Numbered from the stretch's first letter, positions 8,301-14,584 are shown. The stretch: DNA of 14,584 nt from Cephalothrix simula (GCA_035591015.1 JAXIUW010055563.1:1-14584), one strand, 5' to 3'. Translations and numbers: made by a program. Notes: generated by a model from the sequence alone, not told the origin.

Positions 8301-9605
8301 CCATTTGAACAGATTGCAATGGACGTTCTTGGACCTTTCACAGTTACGAAAAATAACAACAAATATATTATCTTATTTGTTGATTATATGACAAGATATG
8401 TAACGGGAGCAGCAGTGGAATCAGTAACTTCAGCAAGTGTTGCAAGAGTCTTATTTAATGAAATAATAACTCGCCATGGAGTTCCAGAAAAAATCATATC
8501 TGACCAAGGAACCAACTTCACTTCTGGTTTGATGAAACAAGTCGCTTCGCTTTGTGGTATTAACCTTTCATTTATCAGCAGTTATCATCAATCATCAAAT
8601 GGTCTTTGTGAGCGACAAAACCAATTTATAGTGCAAGGGATGTCCCTATTTGCAAATGCAAACCAGCTTGATTGGGACGAATTTTTAAGACCAGTCCTTT
8701 TCAGTCACATTATTGCACCATCTGATGCTACTGGTCTATCCCCGTTTTTGACGTTATATGGAAGGTTGCCAAGATTACCTGTTGACTTACTTACTAACCA
8801 GCCACTTAGTATACCAAAGAATCCAAAAACGAACCTCGCTGAAACAGTTAAAAGATTAGAAATCCTTCAATCAGTTGCTAAAGAAAACATTGAAAGAGCC
8901 CAAAAGAAAATGAAAGAAAGGTTCGATAAAAACGCTAAAGAACCATCTTTTGCTATTGGTGATATTGTGTACGTATATACGCCGCGGTCTAAACTTGGTC
9001 TTAGTAAGAAACTACTTTTCCCTTATGTTGGTCCATATTACATAGTGGAACAGGTTTCTAATGTCAATTTCCGCTTGCGAACAATGACAAACAAACCTGT
9101 ATCAACAGTAGTCCATGCCAACAGGTTAAAATTGAAGGTACCCCATGATGTAAGACCTTTCAAACCTCCCGTCTATATACCAGCTGATTCGGATGACCTG
9201 CTTGAGTCTGAAATACCTGACGACAATTTTGAAATCATCGCAAAACCAGCAATCACAGAACGGTCATCTACTGAGAATATAATTAAACGTCACAGAAACA
9301 CCAACGTAAAACCTAAACCTCATGAAGTTAGTAAGAGTCAGAAAAACCAAAGACCTACTCATGGCAATCCGAGCGAATTATACCCTGATGACGATGAAGG
9401 AAAAGACGTCTTGGATGAAATACAGCCAATCCAAACTGATGATAGCATATTTACAGTAGAAAAACTCTTAAAATCAAGAAAACGGGGAAACAAGCAAACA
9501 GAATACCTTGTAAAGTGGGAAAATCCCAATATGAAGCCTTCTTGGGAAACGTCTAGAAATATCCTTGACAAAGACCTTATAACAGACTTTTGGGCTAACC
9601 ATTAA
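5340..9605 (+). CDS. pol: Pol polyprotein: protease, RT, RNase H, integrase, chromodomain
   Basis: Replication and integration enzymes. The frame has no ATG until 5487; the codon at 5361 is TTG, so translation is by -1 frameshift from Gag (C5340 read twice), or from ATG 5487 after splicing. Residues counted from 5361. Residues about 29-62 are strongly hydrophobic. Retropepsin: DSGA with catalytic D110, then ILGTPFL at 181-187. RT about 386-560: motif A D480, YLDD with D544/D545. RNase H: D691, E732, D757. Integrase: zinc-binding H919, H926, C956, C959; catalytic D988, D1048, E1084 (exact DD35E); GPY motif near 1224-1226. Chromodomain 1360-1414: VEKLL, YLVKW, PSWETSRNIL. The third aromatic-cage position appears not to be aromatic. 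No dUTPase is seen. All catalytic residues are present and there are no internal stops, so the enzyme set looks functional. Chromodomain integrases usually steer insertion to marked chromatin. Confidence 0.97.
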   Translation, partial: RPSNSLELPNDELLPLGGQTVRLAPLHISENNSHYNGFLYILLLFYQIFMSLVTVASIFLHTWLSRFLQLLNQTIQNKVPVRSLHTELLQHTPTVLPYWENTTKIRIGNTTTTALLDSGASVNVISESLFKKSSQFQKKRLRPSKLNATGVAGNLSKIAGETDMEFYIDKQHFKVPVLVMPHAVYDVILGTPFLADYDVHFNFPNKQFTIGTSKTSFPLGVLKTRPKIPITLRKTIKIPAQTQLQFNGKIPYALPQDTTGYLEPELKTVKKSHISAMHLLAESSQNSVPVIIQNTHDYPIKLYKGTTIATFWPVTADELVEDISPEDNAHVNFVKTTPEKPTVSLEKSDLSAKQKEQLENLMMEFSDIFANTPEQLTRTNAIIHDIDTGDETPVQSKPYRTSPPVRREIEAQVQSMLQRGIIVPSNSQWASPCILVKKADGSMRLCVDMRRLNSKIKGGKLLTPLPRISDLLDTVGAAKPRFFSLLDLHSGFHQITLTKRAQEKTAFITESGHYQFLVMPFGLLTAPSAFHRGMTDIFKDYIGKFLIVYLDDLTIFSRTWDEHLHHIRLIFQRLRAVCLKLKPVKCHFGEEQLKCLGHILTKEGLKPDPQKISAVENFPIPKNLKQLRGFLGLSSYYRKFIKNYSQKAHPLNKLLKKNEKFLWSNDCQEAFECLKDALIKPPILAFADESLPYVIHCDSSITGIGYVLSQIQNELERVIAYGARALLPAERNYSISQLEMLAMVSALKHFHHYIYGAKITIYTDHIALKWLINIKPQDAANSRLARWAMYVASYNVEVIYRTGKSNSNCDALSRIPYPTVQALVASTNGYTNDEHIDLTVLKDENYIKTLQETDPYLRYFVEYFRSGIIPRADKEARRIILQSNDYYLNVNGLLYYLRYAKTADKTLYHCLAVPQRLKSTVLYLVHNTPLGAHNGIVRSYGILVQKYYWFGMYQDLASWIASCELCTQRKVINNRHPAPLNPVPVSSPFEQIAMDVLGPFTVTKNNNKYIILFVDYMTRYVTGAAVESVTSASVARVLFNEIITRHGVPEKIISDQGTNFTSGLMKQVASLCGINLSFISSYHQSSNGLCERQNQFIVQGMSLFANANQLDWDEFLRPVLFSHIIAPSDATGLSPFLTLYGRLPRLPVDLLTNQPLSIPKNPKTNLAETVKRLEILQSVAKENIERAQKKMKERFDKNAKEPSFAIGDIVYVYTPRSKLGLSKKLLFPYVGPYYIVEQVSNVNFRLRTMTNKPVSTVVHANRLKLKVPHDVRPFKPPVYIPADSDDLLESEIPDDNFEIIAKPAITERSSTENIIKRHRNTNVKPKPHEVSKSQKNQRPTHGNPSELYPDDDEGKDVLDEIQPIQTDDSIFTVEKLLKSRKRGNKQTEYLVKWENPNMKPSWETSRNILDKDLITDFWANH
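5462..5480 (+). promoter_or_regulatory. Possible 3' splice acceptor before first pol ATG
   Basis: TCTACTTCTTTTTTATCAG is the cleanest pyrimidine tract near any start in the window. AG at 5479-5480 is followed by six bases and then ATG 5487, the first ATG of the pol frame. This would allow a separate Pol mRNA starting just before the protease, as in foamy viruses. The frameshift cassette just upstream makes this a second or alternative route; the tract may also simply encode the hydrophobic segment. Confidence 0.35.
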
Positions 9606-9609
9606 ACTA

Positions 9610-9628
9610 TATATACTCTCTATTTTAG
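9610..9628 (+). promoter_or_regulatory. 3' splice acceptor before env
   Basis: ATATATACTCTCTATTTTAG ends with AG at 9627-9628, right after the Pol stop (9603-9605), and the env ATG at 9635 follows six bases later. Env of retroviruses and errantiviruses is normally made from a spliced subgenomic RNA, which fits. The base after the acceptor run (GTTGAC) puts a TGA ahead of the ATG in one frame, so Env uses its own start. Confidence 0.6.
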
Positions 9629-9634
9629 GTTGAC

Positions 9635-12397
9635 ATGTATCCATCTACTAGGTGTATGGTGTTTTTGTTGATTATATATTCTCTAAGACTGTATAGTATT
9701 TTGAGCTCAGCACCCAAAACTTTAGGATCAGTTATTGACGACGTCATAGAACGGGAAAGATGGGGTATTGTCTTTCAAAAGATAGCGAGCGTTGATAATG
9801 GACATTCAGCCTGGAACCATATCTTCAGAATAGATTTGCCACAAATTCCATCAGAGAAAAGACGACAACCACAAGATCAGTGTAAATTAAATGAACACTG
9901 CTTAACGTTCTATAGAGCAGCATCAGCCCTCGTTCATCAAAGGAAGGCCTCTATTAAAACGATTCGAGATTCCATAAAAATGATAAAGCATATAATTCCA
10001 CACCGTGAAGATGTCCAAGAAATGCGAAGAAAACGAGGAGCTTTGAATTTTATGGGGGATCTTCACAACGCGTTGTATGGAACAGCAACACAGAAAGATG
10101 TCGATATACTCTTCAGTGCGTTCAGACACATGGAAAAATTTGCAAATTTAACAGCTCATGAAATTATAAGAATATCCAAACAAATGTCGTCATTCATGAA
10201 CAAAACAGACAATCGTATCAGTAACGCTGTTTATATGATCGAAAAGAATAAGGCAGCAGTAAATGGTTTGTACAATTACATGGATAGGTGGTCAGGTTCC
10301 ATAGAAGATACCATCACCATTATGGCAAATCTCTTGCGCAACTTTGCCATACAACAAGAAACTCTAGATAAAATTGAGAAAATTACGGAAAAATGGCTAG
10401 ACGGTACTCGAACACTACTCGATGGATTTTTGCCGATGGCACTCGTTCCACCTGAAACTCTCCAAACAGCATTAAAAGCTATTGACAAAATAATACGCAG
10501 GGAACACCCAGGATTCGCTATTCAGTACACAAATGTTGGACACTACTATCAAGTACAGAATATTGTTTATGCCAGATCATATAACTCAATTTATATTACT
10601 ATTAAAGTCCCGCTTAGGAGCAAAGCATCCCATTTCGACCTTTACTCCATCTTGGGAGTGCCAGTTCCTTTAAATGCCAGCACACAAAATGCTACAAAAA
10701 TCGTAAATTTGCCACCCTATTTCGGTATCACTATAGATGCTAGATATTATACTGAAGTCGACAGTAGAACCTACTCTACTTGCACAGGCGGAGCCTTTAA
10801 AGTTTGTAAGAAGACACTATCCATGCGTGATCGCTCAAAATTAACATGTGCTGCAGCTTTGTTTTTTGACTCTTCGATAGATGTTATGCACCTTTGCCAA
10901 GTTAGATATCAACCAAATGGAATCTTCGAAGGTGCCATCGAGCTGACACCTGGCCGTTTCTTGGCTAGCGGAACATCTCGTGCATGGTCATTGACATGTC
11001 AAAAACCGAAACCACAAAATGTTATCATACCAGGATGCTATTTTTGCATCATTAAGCTACCATGCGGATGTTCACTTCAGGCAACTACATTTATTATTCC
11101 TGCACGAATAAATGATTGTTTAAAGGTACAGAACAATTACCCTACCTACCTCAAAACAGATAATCTAGCAGCATTAAGTGCAGTTTTTGATGACAAGGAT
11201 TTCGCTACGTTACGAGGCAGCTCTTCTACGGCTAATTTATCCAAAGTGCCAGCACTTCCAGACCTAAAATTATACTATGGCGATTGGTCAAGAGTTGTAG
11301 AAGCTGAACAAGAATTTTCAATTGATTTCAAAAAAATGATAGAAGACTCAAACCGGGATTCAGCACTGTATGCAAAAAGAGCAGATCGACTCTTAATAGA
11401 ATCAACGAAATTCGTAGTTTCAAATAAGACCTTTGACGGCCTTGGTGACCTCGGAGCAGAAATCAACAAGTTCTGGGAAGAATTGGGTCTCGGTAGTTGG
11501 GCAAAGGACCTTTTTTCATGGATTATACCCTCTACAGCGACGATCGCATTAGTATTAGGAGTCGTAAACCTAATTTTCAACATTCTACTTTGCTGTAATG
11601 CAGCAGGCATCAGAAAAGGAATGCCCTTAGCTGTAATGTCAGTATCTGAACTTGCAGATTCTTTGCCTACTCCAGCTATAACCTTGACAAGGAACAATAC
11701 TATTACTGAGATTTCTAAATTGACGAACTGGTTCACACCAATAACAGACTGGTGGAATATGATTCAAAAAGAAATTACGCTTGATAGAATACTTTTAGGG
11801 GTACTGCTTGTACTCCATTTCATATTGGTGATACGTTATATTGTCTGCGATTTATCAAAACTATGTCGTCGATGTTTCCTGTCTAGATGCAAAGTAACGA
11901 CAATTGAAATCGCTCTAAGATCAGCTAAGTCTTGTGTCTTTGTGAAATTACTCGACCTAACAGCCTGTGCTGATTCCATCGATATCGAAACCTTAGAGAA
12001 ACCTACATCTGTCACCGCTCATACTGCATTCTTTAGCTCACAGATATATATAACGTGGCCACGAAAACGAAACTATATTGTCGTTGAAAATGAACATGTA
12101 AATCTACCAACCGTCTTAAACGTTAATAGAGCTCTCGCTAAAAAGGTCGAGAAAATTGTCAAAAACGAATTTCAAGCAACACTCTACTTCCGACACAACA
12201 ATATTTATATGAAGACACCATTTTTGGAGACAAGAAATGCCAAAGCCAAAACCACTTTTGAAATTGCTGTTGTTCAGCCAAAGCCTAATAAACACCAAAC
12301 GCAAAACCCTCCAGCACCACCAAGACGGGTTCTAAGAGATCCGTTCGAAGAAAATCATGCAGCAATTTATCCACTATTGAGTGAAGAAAAATTTTAG
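9635..12397 (+). CDS. env: F-type envelope fusion glycoprotein with long C-terminal region
   Basis: Membrane fusion protein of the baculovirus F / errantivirus Env type, by pattern. Residues 1 to about 27 form a signal peptide. The furin site RRKR at 131-134 is followed at once by a fusion-peptide-like segment beginning GALNFMGDLHNALYG, as in insect gypsy Env. Residues about 160-290 are long helices (likely heptad coiled coil). Two N-glycosylation sites are at N171 and N189, with more downstream. A Cys-rich core (around 385-495, including LPCGCSL) follows. TM1 is at about 634-654. Unlike a short-tailed Env, the chain goes on: a 60-residue loop, a second hydrophobic span about 718-739, a Cys/Arg-rich juxtamembrane part, and about 180 more residues ending in PPAPP (892-896), DPF (902-904) and YPLL (912-915), motifs of the kind used in endocytic sorting. 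The 920-residue length is long for the family. The frame is intact and starts 29 nt after pol. Topology of the second half is uncertain. Confidence 0.9.
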   Translation: MYPSTRCMVFLLIIYSLRLYSILSSAPKTLGSVIDDVIERERWGIVFQKIASVDNGHSAWNHIFRIDLPQIPSEKRRQPQDQCKLNEHCLTFYRAASALVHQRKASIKTIRDSIKMIKHIIPHREDVQEMRRKRGALNFMGDLHNALYGTATQKDVDILFSAFRHMEKFANLTAHEIIRISKQMSSFMNKTDNRISNAVYMIEKNKAAVNGLYNYMDRWSGSIEDTITIMANLLRNFAIQQETLDKIEKITEKWLDGTRTLLDGFLPMALVPPETLQTALKAIDKIIRREHPGFAIQYTNVGHYYQVQNIVYARSYNSIYITIKVPLRSKASHFDLYSILGVPVPLNASTQNATKIVNLPPYFGITIDARYYTEVDSRTYSTCTGGAFKVCKKTLSMRDRSKLTCAAALFFDSSIDVMHLCQVRYQPNGIFEGAIELTPGRFLASGTSRAWSLTCQKPKPQNVIIPGCYFCIIKLPCGCSLQATTFIIPARINDCLKVQNNYPTYLKTDNLAALSAVFDDKDFATLRGSSSTANLSKVPALPDLKLYYGDWSRVVEAEQEFSIDFKKMIEDSNRDSALYAKRADRLLIESTKFVVSNKTFDGLGDLGAEINKFWEELGLGSWAKDLFSWIIPSTATIALVLGVVNLIFNILLCCNAAGIRKGMPLAVMSVSELADSLPTPAITLTRNNTITEISKLTNWFTPITDWWNMIQKEITLDRILLGVLLVLHFILVIRYIVCDLSKLCRRCFLSRCKVTTIEIALRSAKSCVFVKLLDLTACADSIDIETLEKPTSVTAHTAFFSSQIYITWPRKRNYIVVENEHVNLPTVLNVNRALAKKVEKIVKNEFQATLYFRHNNIYMKTPFLETRNAKAKTTFEIAVVQPKPNKHQTQNPPAPPRRVLRDPFEENHAAIYPLLSEEKF

Positions 12398-12494
12398 ACA
12401 AAGACTAGCTGGAAACTCATTTACATTTTTGCATCTGTCCCAACCGCTACTCAGCCTAGAGAGGACCCTTTTTTGGCAACAGTGTGTGCTGCAC

Positions 12495-12527
12495 AGAGAT
12501 GTTGCTGCCACCCTCAGCTGCATCTCT
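12495..12527 (+). repeat. Inverted repeat / RNA hairpin after env
   Basis: AGAGATGTTGCTG (12495-12507) and CAGCTGCATCTCT (12515-12527) pair over 13 positions with one G-U and one T-T mismatch, around a 7-nt loop (CCACCCT). It lies about 100 nt after the Env stop. It could be a 3' UTR or RNA-export structure; no known family is recognised. Confidence 0.4.
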
Positions 12528-12795
12528 CAATACATCACATCGTGAATCAATGACATTGTGTATGCAACACAAGGGTGATGTTGTTTCAGCGCCATTGATT
12601 CAGCGAGCTGTCATTTTAAAGTTCTTAACTACCACCCCAGTAACATACGGCATCGAGGCACAATGAACCGCACAGTCTTTGATAGCCTCATGTAGGTTAG
12701 GATTTTCGGCATACTTTTAACAATTTTATATTCGATTAAAAGAGCACACCTAGAGGCCGTATCACTTATTGGTTTGCGGTTATTGATATTAATTA

Positions 12796-12801
12796 AATAA
12801 A
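12796..12801 (+). terminator. Candidate polyadenylation signal AATAAA
   Basis: An exact AATAAA about 400 nt after the Env stop, in an AT-rich context. Such words are common in AT-rich DNA, and no GT-rich element clearly follows. Confidence 0.2.
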
Positions 12802-12859
12802 GTATTGAGTAAATATAGATTGATAAGATAAGTAATATTATAATTTTTACATGCATGCA

Positions 12860-12984
12860 TTAACCCTGCAAATTTTAATAAATAGTTGGATTTGATATAT
12901 TAGTTTAAAGTAAAATTTTATTTAAGCCAAAATTCTTTAAATATAATGTGCTCACATTTATGTATATACAAATAGCAGGGTTCT
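12860..12984. repeat. Short inverted-repeat block, possible decayed MITE
   Basis: AACCCTGC (12862-12869) and GCAGGGTT (12975-12982) are perfect 8-bp inverted repeats about 105 bp apart, around very AT-rich DNA. The left end reads TTAA-CCCTGC, like a TTAA-target element. The right flank is TTCT rather than TTAA, so a piggyBac-like relic is only a suggestion. Confidence 0.2.
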
Positions 12985-13199
12985 GAATTCGTCCCATGGT
13001 AGTCTAGGTCGAGGGGTCTCAAAATTGACCTACGAAAGTTTTATTATGATTTCTCTTTGTCGAAGGGACGTCTTCAATTAGAATCATTCCTAATTCAGGC
13101 CATTAATAGTAATCCTAAATTAGCAAAATAAAATTAATACTTAATTGCCTTCTGACAGAGAGGCAAAGCTTATGGTTGTTATAAATGAGTTCTAGTATG

Positions 13200-13215
13200 T
13201 ATATATATATATATA
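13200..13215. repeat. (AT)n microsatellite
   Basis: A short uninterrupted TA/AT dinucleotide run in the non-coding spacer. Confidence 0.7.
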
Positions 13216-13596
13216 GACATCGAAAATTGTCAAAAACATTAAAGAATATTTACTTGCTTTATTAAATGCTTGTGATTATTGGAAAAACTATAAGTTTGTA
13301 AAGTAACGAACATTTTATCAGGTTGTTGTAATTCCTTCTAATTTAAAAACTTACATTTTATCGTCAAAACAGACAGACGAAAATCACTTTTTCATAATAT
13401 TAGAGTTTATTGCTAAGTTATTAAATCGTATTAGTGACAAATTTAAAAGTAAGATTGTTTCCTTTATTAGTTCGAATTTTAATTGAGTTAAGGTCATGGC
13501 ATATACCTTGAATAATACCTATCATTTTCTGTTACTTTAAAAAGTAATATATATTCCATTAAAATATTTCAGGTTCAATGTTTGAACTTAATAAAG

Positions 13597-13619
13597 TTTT
13601 CTTTATTTTCTATTTCTAG
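13597..13619 (+). promoter_or_regulatory. 3' splice acceptor before the hydrolase ORF
   Basis: A pyrimidine-rich run (TTTTCTTTATTTTCTATTTCTAG) ends with AG at 13618-13619; the ATG at 13634 follows 14 nt later with no intervening ATG. Another TTTCAG at 13567-13572 would leave a 13-codon upstream frame starting at 13578 and ending exactly at this TAG, so the 13619 site is the better one. Confidence 0.5.
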
Positions 13620-13633
13620 ACAGAAGACTTAAA

Positions 13634-14251
13634 ATGGCCAATAACCTCGTATTAGTAATTGGCGATTCCAACACTAAGAGAATTGCAAAATTTATGCAAA
13701 GCAACGATATCGGGCAATATTACAACTCAACCTTGCCACTATTTGTTCAAGGTTTTAGCGGTCTGACGACTTCACATTTGAATACGGGAAATCACAAGTT
13801 AACAAGATTGGTTGTACACACGATTCGCCGTATTAAGCCTAAATACGTTATTTTAGCCATAGGCTCAAATGATCTGTGCAACAAGACAGTTAAGCCACTA
13901 TCAATTGTCAATAATTTGACTGAATTTGCATTATTACTTATTAGACTCTATAGCCCCCACGTAGTAATTATTGCCCCAGTAATTAATAGATGCCATCTTA
14001 ATTCGTACCCAAACTATACGAGCACAATGACACTCTTCGAATACTCCGACAGAGTGCAAGAGTTTAATAATCTTTTACATGCTAGGTTTGTCGCAAATTT
14101 TAAATTTTGGCCGTTTATTCATCATAAACCGCTAACATATCCATTTTTAGATCCTGAACTTTTTGAAAAAGATGGCGTTCACCTGAATAATAAGGGAACC
14201 AAGAAGTTTTTGCTCTTTATAATTTCGATTATTCATGAATTAAATCCTTAA
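13634..14251 (+). CDS. SGNH/GDSL-type hydrolase (esterase-like), 205 aa
   Basis: Small serine esterase/lipase-fold protein. All four SGNH blocks are visible: block I VIGDSN with nucleophile S12; block II GFSG (G40-G43) with the oxyanion glycine; block III GSND (77-80) with N79; block V DGVH with D180 and H183. It is a complete single-domain length with no signal peptide and a hydrophobic C-terminal helix (FLLFIISII). Related domains are known in ORF1 of CR1/L2-type non-LTR elements and, from memory, as ORF3 in some bdelloid rotifer LTR elements, where a membrane or lipid role has been proposed. Here it is the last ORF, 1.24 kb after env and just before a polypurine-like tract, which suggests it belongs to the element. 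The true substrate is unknown; membrane-lipid or acetyl-ester hydrolysis is a guess. The alternative is a downstream host gene. Confidence 0.88.
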   Translation: MANNLVLVIGDSNTKRIAKFMQSNDIGQYYNSTLPLFVQGFSGLTTSHLNTGNHKLTRLVVHTIRRIKPKYVILAIGSNDLCNKTVKPLSIVNNLTEFALLLIRLYSPHVVIIAPVINRCHLNSYPNYTSTMTLFEYSDRVQEFNNLLHARFVANFKFWPFIHHKPLTYPFLDPELFEKDGVHLNNKGTKKFLLFIISIIHELNP

Positions 14252-14281
14252 GGATATTAATTTAACTTATTAATTTATTAC

Positions 14282-14313
14282 TTATTTGTTCTTCTTCCAT
14301 TAGGGAAGAGGAA
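14282..14313 (+). promoter_or_regulatory. Candidate T-box and polypurine tract (plus-strand primer)
   Basis: A T-rich stretch (TTATTTGTTCTTCTTCCATT) runs directly into a 12-nt all-purine run AGGGAAGAGGAA (14302-14313), the only such GA-mixed run between the hydrolase stop and the window end. This order is typical of the site that primes plus-strand DNA at the 3' LTR border. The next bases are TCG, not TG. A second purine-rich run (14325-14337) ends just before TG at 14339-14340 and is an alternative border. Confidence 0.4.
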
Positions 14314-14584
14314 TCGTTTTTTTTAGAAAAATAAGAACTGATAATTCTAATGAGTGTTGCCAATATATAGCTATAAAAATGCAGTTATTATTATATATTT
14401 AATCAATTTTGGGTAGTAATCTTACAGCCACATTACCAACGGAGTTGAGTTTAATGACCATGTGAACTAAGAACACTCAGTTCGAACTTTTAAAGAACAC
14501 TTGGATTCAAAAAAATAAATGAACGATTTTTGTGCAACTGGAAAAATGTTAATAATCAAAATTTAGTGAAAAGACAAACTTTTT
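14314..14584 (+). other. Possible start of a 3' LTR (TATA box, poly(A) signal)
   Basis: After the polypurine-like tract comes non-coding DNA with CTATAAAAAT (TATAAAAA at 14372-14379) and AATAAA at 14514-14519, in LTR order. No copy of this stretch is seen at the left end of the window, so LTR status cannot be shown here. It would have to continue past 14584. Confidence 0.3.

Larger units (their letters stand above)
12398..13633 (+). other. AT-rich non-coding stretch between env and the hydrolase ORF
   Basis: No convincing gene. The first 270 bases are richer in GC and hold a strong hairpin. The rest is very AT-rich with scattered AATAAA words (12796-12801 and later), an (AT)n run and small inverted repeats. 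The only frames are 60-75 codons long with no recognisable motif. It may serve as the env 3' UTR, as an intron-like spacer for the spliced hydrolase mRNA, or hold a degraded insertion. Confidence 0.5.
1..14584 (+). mobile_element. Large env-bearing Ty3/gypsy-type LTR retroelement (interior, 5' LTR not seen)
   Basis: Seen: gag, pol and env lie in retroviral order on one strand, with extra ORFs on both sides and all reading frames open. Pol order is protease, RT, RNase H, integrase (GPY/F-like) and chromodomain, which is Ty3/gypsy order. Env has a furin site followed by a fusion peptide. The core 3559-12397 is certain. Inclusion of the upstream ORFs (236-3438) and the downstream hydrolase (13634-14251) is inferred. 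Only about 120-200 nt separate the LRR stop from gag, with no LTR or TGG-type primer site there. The polypurine-like tract sits after the hydrolase, not after env. All ORFs share the layout of a splice acceptor just before the start. The alternative is a gag-pol-env core that lost its LTRs and lies between host genes. Confidence 0.72.

Noticed and set aside
11275-11736. 153-codon open frame on the - strand inside env
   Set aside because: It overlaps the conserved Env membrane region antisense; no motif, start signal or partner gene.
12484-12666. 60-codon frame after env
   Set aside because: Short, no motif, and overlaps the hairpin; expected by chance in the GC-richer patch.
13567-13590. Acceptor TTTCAG at 13572 as the start of the hydrolase mRNA
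   Set aside because: It would put a 13-codon upstream frame before the real ATG; the site at 13619 avoids this.
1-14584. CRISPR arrays, tRNA/rRNA genes, bacterial promoters or operon signals
   Set aside because: No regularly spaced repeats, no cloverleaf or rRNA-like segments, and the gene content and splice sites are eukaryotic.

Overview
The window is eukaryotic and reads as the interior of one large Ty3/gypsy-type, env-bearing LTR retrotransposon (an endogenous-retrovirus-like element), entirely on the + strand. The host is most likely an invertebrate animal. The reasons are: Ty3/gypsy Gag-Pol with two CCHC knuckles, retropepsin, RT, RNase H and DD35E integrase; an F-type (baculovirus F / errantivirus Env-like) envelope; AT-rich non-coding DNA; GT-AG splice signals; and no bacterial ribosome-binding sites or operon features. 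The species cannot be named from the sequence alone.

Layout. 1-235 is a non-coding leader with a GC-rich hairpin. 236-700 is a 154-aa orphan basic protein. 819-1805 and 1936-3438 are two ORFs that join in frame if a 202-nt GT-AG intron (1728-1929) is removed. The second is a leucine-rich-repeat-like protein with a long acidic/serine tail. Gag runs from 3643 (or 3559) to 5358. Pol follows in the -1 frame to 9605. Env occupies 9635-12397. An AT-rich non-coding stretch of about 1.2 kb follows (12398-13633), then a compact SGNH/GDSL hydrolase at 13634-14251. About 30 nt after its stop are a T-rich box and polypurine run (14282-14313), and then a TATA box and AATAAA. Together these look like the polypurine tract and the first part of a 3' LTR that runs off the window. 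No matching 5' LTR and no TGG-type primer-binding site is visible in the first 235 bases, so the 5' LTR should lie upstream.

How it works together. Gag-Pol is joined by a textbook -1 frameshift cassette: slippery GGGAAAC at 5334-5340, a 4-5 nt spacer, an 11-bp perfect stem (5345-5355 with 5371-5381) and a possible 6-bp pseudoknot stem (5362-5367 with 5390-5395). The other ORFs are each preceded, 4-30 nt before the ATG, by a pyrimidine tract ending in AG. This suggests that a long RNA is processed by alternative cis-splicing or spliced-leader trans-splicing to present each ORF to the ribosome.

What is unusual is the combination: an intact chromodomain integrase, an intact F-type Env with a long C-terminal region containing a second membrane segment, accessory ORFs before gag (orphan plus LRR protein) with no room for an LTR between them and gag, and an SGNH hydrolase after env. 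Every frame is open with all catalytic residues present, so the copy is young or still active.
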